Below are positions 59,223-64,000 of a DNA stretch of 64,000 nucleotides, one piece after another. The DNA is from Sabethes cyaneus. Lineage: Eukaryota; Arthropoda; Insecta; Diptera; Culicidae. The notes beneath the pieces were generated by a model. That model made no database searches. It was not told the DNA's origin and saw nothing but the letters and a program-made list of their open reading frames with translations. The translations under genes and the position numbers were made by a program. The stretch covers positions 74,795,449-74,859,448 of the forward strand of contig NC_071355.1 in NCBI RefSeq assembly GCF_943734655.1, in the 5' to 3' direction. The first letter of the stretch is position 1. Each line of letters begins with the position of its first letter.

Positions 59223-60063
59223 AGGGCTGGTACCGAATGGCCGAAACACAAATGGCCGAATCACGAATGGCCGAAATCCAAATGGCCGAATTTCAATAAC
59301 AGTCACAGAAGGCCGAATCACGAAAGGCCGAATCACGAATGGCCGAATCACGAAAGGCCGAAATTTTTCTTGTGTGTGTGTGGATATTATCACTTCGACC
59401 ATTTTTTTTGTGTGTGTGGATATTATCACTACGACCACCATTTTGATCTATTGTGAGCTTATCCATGTGTTGTTCCGCACTTTGTTGTTATTGCAGTATC
59501 GCTATAGAGTGAGCGAACTGCTTATTATCCGTGCTTATAGTGTCGGCGTGTTTTCACCACTTTTTCCCTCTACGCTTCTTGCTACTTTTCAACCAATCTA
59601 GCTCTAGAGCCAGGAAGTGCGGAGATTAGTTACAATTTGTCCTTGGTCAAGAGGCTTCATTCGCATCTCGAGCAAGTATCATTCTTATAACCAGTCCCGG
59701 TTAAAGGCTTCATGGTCGGTAAAGCAGAGTTCAGCACAGAGTGAGGGTGTGTATGTGTGTATGTATGTGCTTATGCATTACCAATCTCGTTCCTATAACC
59801 AGGAAGCGGAACAAGCTATAATTTGCCCTTGAACAAGAGGCTTCATTCGCACCTCAAGCAAGTACCACTCTTATAACTTGCCCTGGCAAGAGGCTTTCAT
59901 TGTTAGTAAATGCAGAATGCAGTAGGAAGGATGTGGAGGGGCCTGAGAATAAACCCATGCTAAAGTCATTTAACATCGAATGGCCTGATTCTACTAAGAT
60001 TCGAACCCACGACCGCTTGCTTGTCAAGGCAGACTCGATAACCTTGCGGCTACAGGGCCCCGT
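59223..60063 (-). mobile_element. Composite insertion: tRNA-type SINE plus minisatellite
   Basis: On the minus strand the head GGGGCCCTGTAGCCGCAAGG (60,062-60,043) and GGGTTCGAATCTTAG (box B, 60,008-59,994) identify a tRNA-derived SINE. Its body continues leftward and a block with AGAGGCTTCATTCGCA and CAAGTAYYAYTCTTATAAC occurs twice (about 59,648 and 59,838). A duplicated TGTGTGTGGATATTATCACT block follows at about 59,374 and 59,410, and finally the 15-bp minisatellite at 59,236-59,362. The insertion replaces part of the LINE, so exact edges are approximate. Confidence 0.7.
59236..59362 (+). repeat. 15-bp minisatellite (AATGGCCGAATCACG)n
   Basis: About eight imperfect units alternate between AATGGCCGAA and AAAGGCCGAA, each followed by ATCACG or variants. 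Open in both strands, which explains the repetitive ORFs. Related words in inverted orientation lie at 60,785-60,870. Confidence 0.85.
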
Positions 60064-60690
60064 GGACAGTGACTATTGACGACGTTGAACTGGAAGTGGT
60101 TGATGAGTTCGTATTTTTGGGATCTCTGGTTACTGCCGACAATAATACGAGTAAGGAGATCCAACGACGCATTCAAGCTGGAAATCGAGCCTACTTTTCC
60201 CTCCGCAGGACGTTTCGATCTAGGAGCATACGCCGCCGCACAAAGCCGACGATGTATAAAACGCTAATAAGACCGGTAATCCTCTACGGACTTGAAACAA
60301 TAACTTTGCTTACGGAAGACATACGAGCACTTGCCGTTTTTGAACGAAAGGTGTTGCGGACTATTATTGGCGGAGTACAAACAGAAAGCGGAGAGTGGCG
60401 GAGGCGTATGAATCACGAGCTACAGGCACTGCTTGGAGAGATTCCCATCGTACTCCTGGCGAAAATTGTTAACTACGATGGGCCGGCCACGTCGCAAGGA
60501 TGCCGGACGACTGTGTAGTGAAATCCGTTCTCTTTAAGAACCCCACCGGTACCAGGAATAGAGAAGCTAAACGGGTACGATGGCTCAACCAGGTTGAAGC
60601 CGACTTGCGTGTGTCGAGACGCGCAGCGAATTGGCGACGAGTAGCGCAGGACCGGGTACAATGGAGAGGAATTCGTTATTTTTACACGTT

Positions 60691-61030
60691 ATTTTTTATT
60701 ATGGTAACTATTTGTTAATAAGATCTGTACAGTAAAGTACAGATGATTGATACATTTTCCATTAGAAACCATTCGAGCAAGTCGAAGGCCGAGAATATTT
60801 TCTGTGACATTCGGCCTTTCCAGACTCGGCTATGTGTGTTTCAGTCATTTGTGATTCGGTCATTCATAGGTAATCCGACTCACCCTTTATGCAATGCTTT
60901 TCTAAAACGAGTTGTTTGGGCCTCTTATAAGCTAATGGTAGATTTCCTATCATCCATTATGTTTTTTGTTCATTATGTCTAACATCTGTTATGCCTAATG
61001 TAATTATACCTCACGTCCATTATGCCTGAT
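60691..61030. repeat. Word-repeat spacer (GGCCGAAT- and CATTATGCCT-type)
   Basis: At 60,785-60,870, AAGGCCGAGAAT, CATTCGGCCTTTCC and TGTGATTCGGTCATTC echo the minisatellite in inverted form. At 60,950-61,030, variants of YRTCCATTATGCCTRATG occur about four times. No gene. Confidence 0.55.
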
Positions 61031-63689
61031 GGGGTAAACCCGGTAGATTATTTATCTACTCTAGTGACACGAACATATACTAAAAAGGGCATACATTTTG
61101 TCACAAATATATTCAGATTTCAACTTGAAACTCGATAGTCAACTCGAAATTTGTGGGAATCTTCAATAAATCAGAGAACTTTACTTGAATACAAAGAAAA
61201 AATTGCATAATCATTGTCCGGCAGTGATATTATGTGCATATTATGTAGCCACGGAAAATATGCTCACCAATCGGATATTATTATCGCATAATAATCTGTG
61301 CCATTCCAGGAAGTGATTTCGTTCAGACTACAAATTATATAATTGAATCATTTACACAGTGCATGGCACTGTTCGAGCTGCAATATAAACATAACATTGC
61401 CAAACAAAAAACCAACAGTAAGTACGCGCCAGTGATAAAACACTGATCTGGCCGTGCCTTTATTGCAGCAGGGCAGATAGGCGGAAAAATTGATCAATGA
61501 AAAAGGAATTAATTTCAATAAAACCAATGCGCCACTGAATACACACACCGATGCCCCGATAAACCCGTTCGGATTTCTCCGCCAGCCCTTCTACCCGCTC
61601 GAACCGGTCCGGGCCAAATTGCCAAACAACGGCATGTCAGTGCCTGATCGGTACCCAATCAACCGTATCGAGAACCACCCGGCAGATGACGGTCATGCCA
61701 ATGCACTGCGAGAGCGCTCCGTAATGCATAAAAGTCAAATTATTATTTGAATCCATCAAACAGTGCAATGGAATAGAGTTACAGTTACATGGTGGCACCG
61801 TTGCAGTTGCTCGGCGAGAAATTCTGATGTATTTAAATTTCTCATCATAAATACCAGCATAATTCGGCGATAATATGGTTTATAACCATCATCATCATCG
61901 TGGCATTGCATCGCATGAATCGTGTTCGTTTGTGGGGCGTAATTAAAGCCTTCAGTCTTCAGACAGGGTAAGCGGTTAATTTTTATAGGACGAGATTAGA
62001 ATGCTCACATTATTAGGCGCAATGTAGGACAAATTGATTACCAGATATGTTACGAGGAAAACATTGGCGTCTCTCGGCTCTATGGTTAGGATGGCAGCGT
62101 TTGATGGAGAGATAGCCTCCGCTTTGTTTCCCGCATATGCTCCAGTGCGAGTAAACCTAGTGATTACGGGTTTCTAAAGAAATGAGGATTAAATCAATCT
62201 TGCGCACACGGGTTAGTTAAATATAAATAGTTAAAAGAAAAAGTTTAAGAATTCACTTTTAGAGTTCAGAAGTCACGTGAGGCATGTAACCTTACGAAAA
62301 ACCAAATATAACATAACTATTGCATATGCAACTCTAGCATTCTATTGCAAATGCGTTCACCAGGTTTAGTATAATTTAAGATTCCTCCTTATATTCTCGT
62401 TTGCCAACGCTTTCTGTACAGCAAGAAACATATATTTCATTACCCTTAAAATTAACGCCTGCAGCTACTTGAAAGGAGCCACTCGACTACGGAGAAAATC
62501 TAATAAAAATTATCACTCAGCGAAACGTGATCGATCATTGTCAGGACTCAGAACGTAGCGGTGAGCAGTGCAACAGCAATTATAGCTTCCTCGCCAATCG
62601 CCTTCCCACACCAACGCCAACGGAGAGGCGTTGAGCCATCATCGCTCACAACAACCGGCGGTGATAATACCTAGGCAATGAGGTTCGTACCTTGAGGGGC
62701 GATTCTCTGGTCGGCCGGCTGCAAAGCCATCGTCATCAATTTAAGCGTAACCACATATCCACAACCCGTGCGCCACCAGCCAGGCACCAGTAGTCTCGGG
62801 ACCATTTATCCAATGTCGAAAGGGGCATTCCAGGCGAAACATCAACGACATCAATGACGCACTGAGACGCACCGTCCGTCACACATGGTCCCATCCACCG
62901 CTGACGCTGACACCTACCGTCAACGCAACAACAACGCGGTGGCCACGATGCGTGATATGGCACCAGTTGGGCATTGTTGGGAGGCGTGGCATAACTTTTT
63001 TCACGACCGGCTGGAGGAGCATAATCGTACGGCACGTGATAATTGCTATCTATGCTGGGAATAATGAATATTTTATTATGAAGTGATTATTTCGATCCGT
63101 TGCATATTAGATGGGGCCGCTGGATAAAGGAAAGGTCTATTTTTCTGTGTTTACGGCGATTAGGTATTGATATTTGATCAACTCTACAAGAAGCTTGAAT
63201 AGAGATTCCGAAGCTTTCTGACGACAGAGGTGTTTGTTTATAAAAGTAATTACGTAATAAATTACGTATTTGTCTACACAAACAGCTCTATACGGAATAA
63301 TCTGTAGAGCAATTCCAGGTGAAAGCTACCTGAGGAAATGAAAAATCTTGCACGGCCCTTTCCGATTTGCATGAAATTTTTAACATGTTTTCAGTGTAGG
63401 AAATATTTTTCAAATGTGAATTAACCTTTACGACTCAAGACTATTTTTCGAAAAGAACGTAGGAATTTTCAGATAGAAAATTTAAGAAACCATAAGGCGA
63501 AAACAATTAATTGTACTGAAATGGTGCCTGAAAAAAGGGAGAGAAAATCAATTGATTTTTTTTATTCATTCAAAAAATTAAAAATAAGGTGTTAAATTAA
63601 AACTTTAGGTGTTTTCCAACGTTAGATTTTATATTTCCTTAACAATAAGAAAAATACGTACTTTACTGTAGTGGCTACGGTCCGTTATC
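61031..63689. other. Intergenic, about 2.6 kb, no supported gene
   Basis: No domains, RNA genes or element ends recognised. The GC-rich part at 62,550-63,040 has a 99-codon minus-strand frame without recognisable features. ATCATCATCATCGTGG at 61,886 is a minor simple run. Confidence 0.45.
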
Positions 63690-63794
63690 GATCGCCGAAT
63701 GAACTATGGTGCTTCAGTACTGTCAGTCAGTCTTGCTACCGCGTCCAGCTTTCTGCCTAAAATGTACCTTCTGCAAAAAAATGGTGCGAATTGA

Positions 63795-63998
63795 TTATAC
63801 TTTTGTTGAAAAGTATTGACCAAAATAGATTAGTAACAGTTCTTTCTTTAAAAACCCCGAACAAATGTTTACTTTAGCATAGAGCCAGGGTGGCTGGTAC
63901 TGTTTCAGTAGTCGACTCCATTTAATTCTATCTCTGGCCGCTCGTCGCAAATTTACCACATGTCTCAGAAGTCGCAAGTCACTTTTGATCTGGTGGAG
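63795..63998 (-). pseudogene. LINE C-terminal fragment, 3' end toward the left
   Basis: The minus-strand frame entering from the right edge reads LHQIKSDLRLLRHVVNLRRA, then ARDRIKWSRLLKQ. This fits the last residues of RTE-type LINE ORFs (WLxxVExDL...AxDRxxWRxLL; compare VEADLRVSRRAANWRRVAQD at 60,600). The rest of the element would lie beyond the window. Confidence 0.5.
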
Positions 63999-64000
63999 TC

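Larger units (their letters stand above)
58511..60690 (+). pseudogene. RTE-like LINE RT, interrupted and frameshifted
   Basis: It starts AAGKDRLPAELYKNDQEPLA, then NYRGITLVNTAYKVLSQILL, RDFVGQFQAGFMGARATTDQ, SRRGLRQGDGLSCMLFNIAI and the catalytic FADDLDI near 59,124. The frame shifts at 58,680 and 59,060. As in the 7,430 copy, the FxDFKxAYD segment after TDQIFTL is lost, here replaced by LQREREWLW. After the insertion at 59,223-60,063 it resumes VDEFVFLGSLVTADNN, LYKTLIRPVILYGLET, RMNHELQALLGEI, shifts again, and ends VAQDRVQWRGI near 60,670. Confidence 0.85.

Noticed and set aside
59063..59299. Repeat protein with (xMAExQ) units
   Set aside because: It is the translation of the 15-bp minisatellite running out of a LINE frame.
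59994..60062. Functional tRNA gene on the minus strand
   Set aside because: Box words are good but the 5' and 3' ends do not pair and a SINE body follows, so it is a SINE head.

Overview
The window looks like a euchromatic, transposon-rich stretch of a mosquito genome (Culicidae, probably a culicine; genus not determinable from sequence alone). The reasons are: two host genes with short introns of 68 and 56 bp; one of them a leucine-rich-repeat protein resembling mosquito LRIM immune factors; a tRNA-derived SINE and mariner, pogo-like, Helitron and non-LTR families of the kind that dominate mosquito intergenic DNA; and AT-rich sequence between them. Nothing bacterial, viral or CRISPR-like was seen.

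Only two protein-coding genes look functional. At 42,076-43,280 (+) is a two-exon gene for a 378-residue protein with an N-terminal RIIa/R2D2 docking domain and four IQ motifs (sperm Sp17-like); its fourth IQ motif exists only after a 68-bp intron is removed. At 55,174-56,243 (+) is a two-exon gene for a secreted 337-residue leucine-rich-repeat protein; splicing a 56-bp intron creates its signal peptide. The two genes show no sign of working together.

Layout. 1-2,361: a (AGAC)n array of about 2.3 kb that is an expansion of the short GTCT run inside a Helitron 5' end. 2,435-5,610: two inverted-repeat elements, the second with a small MITE inserted. 6,187-8,594: a broken mariner (ITmD37E type) and a broken RTE-like LINE. 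8,600-11,600: quiet intergenic DNA. 11,608-21,350: LINE remnants, a pogo-type MITE, a SINE, a perfect 145-bp inverted repeat carrying hammerhead-ribozyme-like motifs, two long pyrimidine tracts and related low-complexity repeats. 23,200-26,932: LINE and mariner relics and a Harbinger-type MITE. 26,940-30,600: quiet. 30,604-33,737: a 3.1-kb noncoding TIR element. 33,903-36,140: a Helitron with exact ends. 36,185-37,545: LINE. 38,730-40,700: third pyrimidine tract and a pogo-type MITE. 44,930-47,300: a LINE with endonuclease and a large internal deletion. 47,600-54,290: a LINE split by a four-level nest (LINE > pogo-like element > Helitron > second LINE fragment) and by another TIR element. 56,600-60,690: a LINE cut by a 1,315-bp mariner, then an RTE-like LINE holding a SINE/minisatellite insertion. 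61,000-63,700: quiet. 63,795-64,000: another LINE tail.

Every transposon ORF seen is broken by stops, frameshifts, deletions or loss of catalytic residues, so the elements look inactive. The most interesting observations are the Helitron-seeded giant microsatellite, the four-level insertion nest whose order can be read from target sites, and two hammerhead-like RNA motifs with altered cleavage triplets, one of them in a retroelement-like insertion with a 12-bp target duplication.
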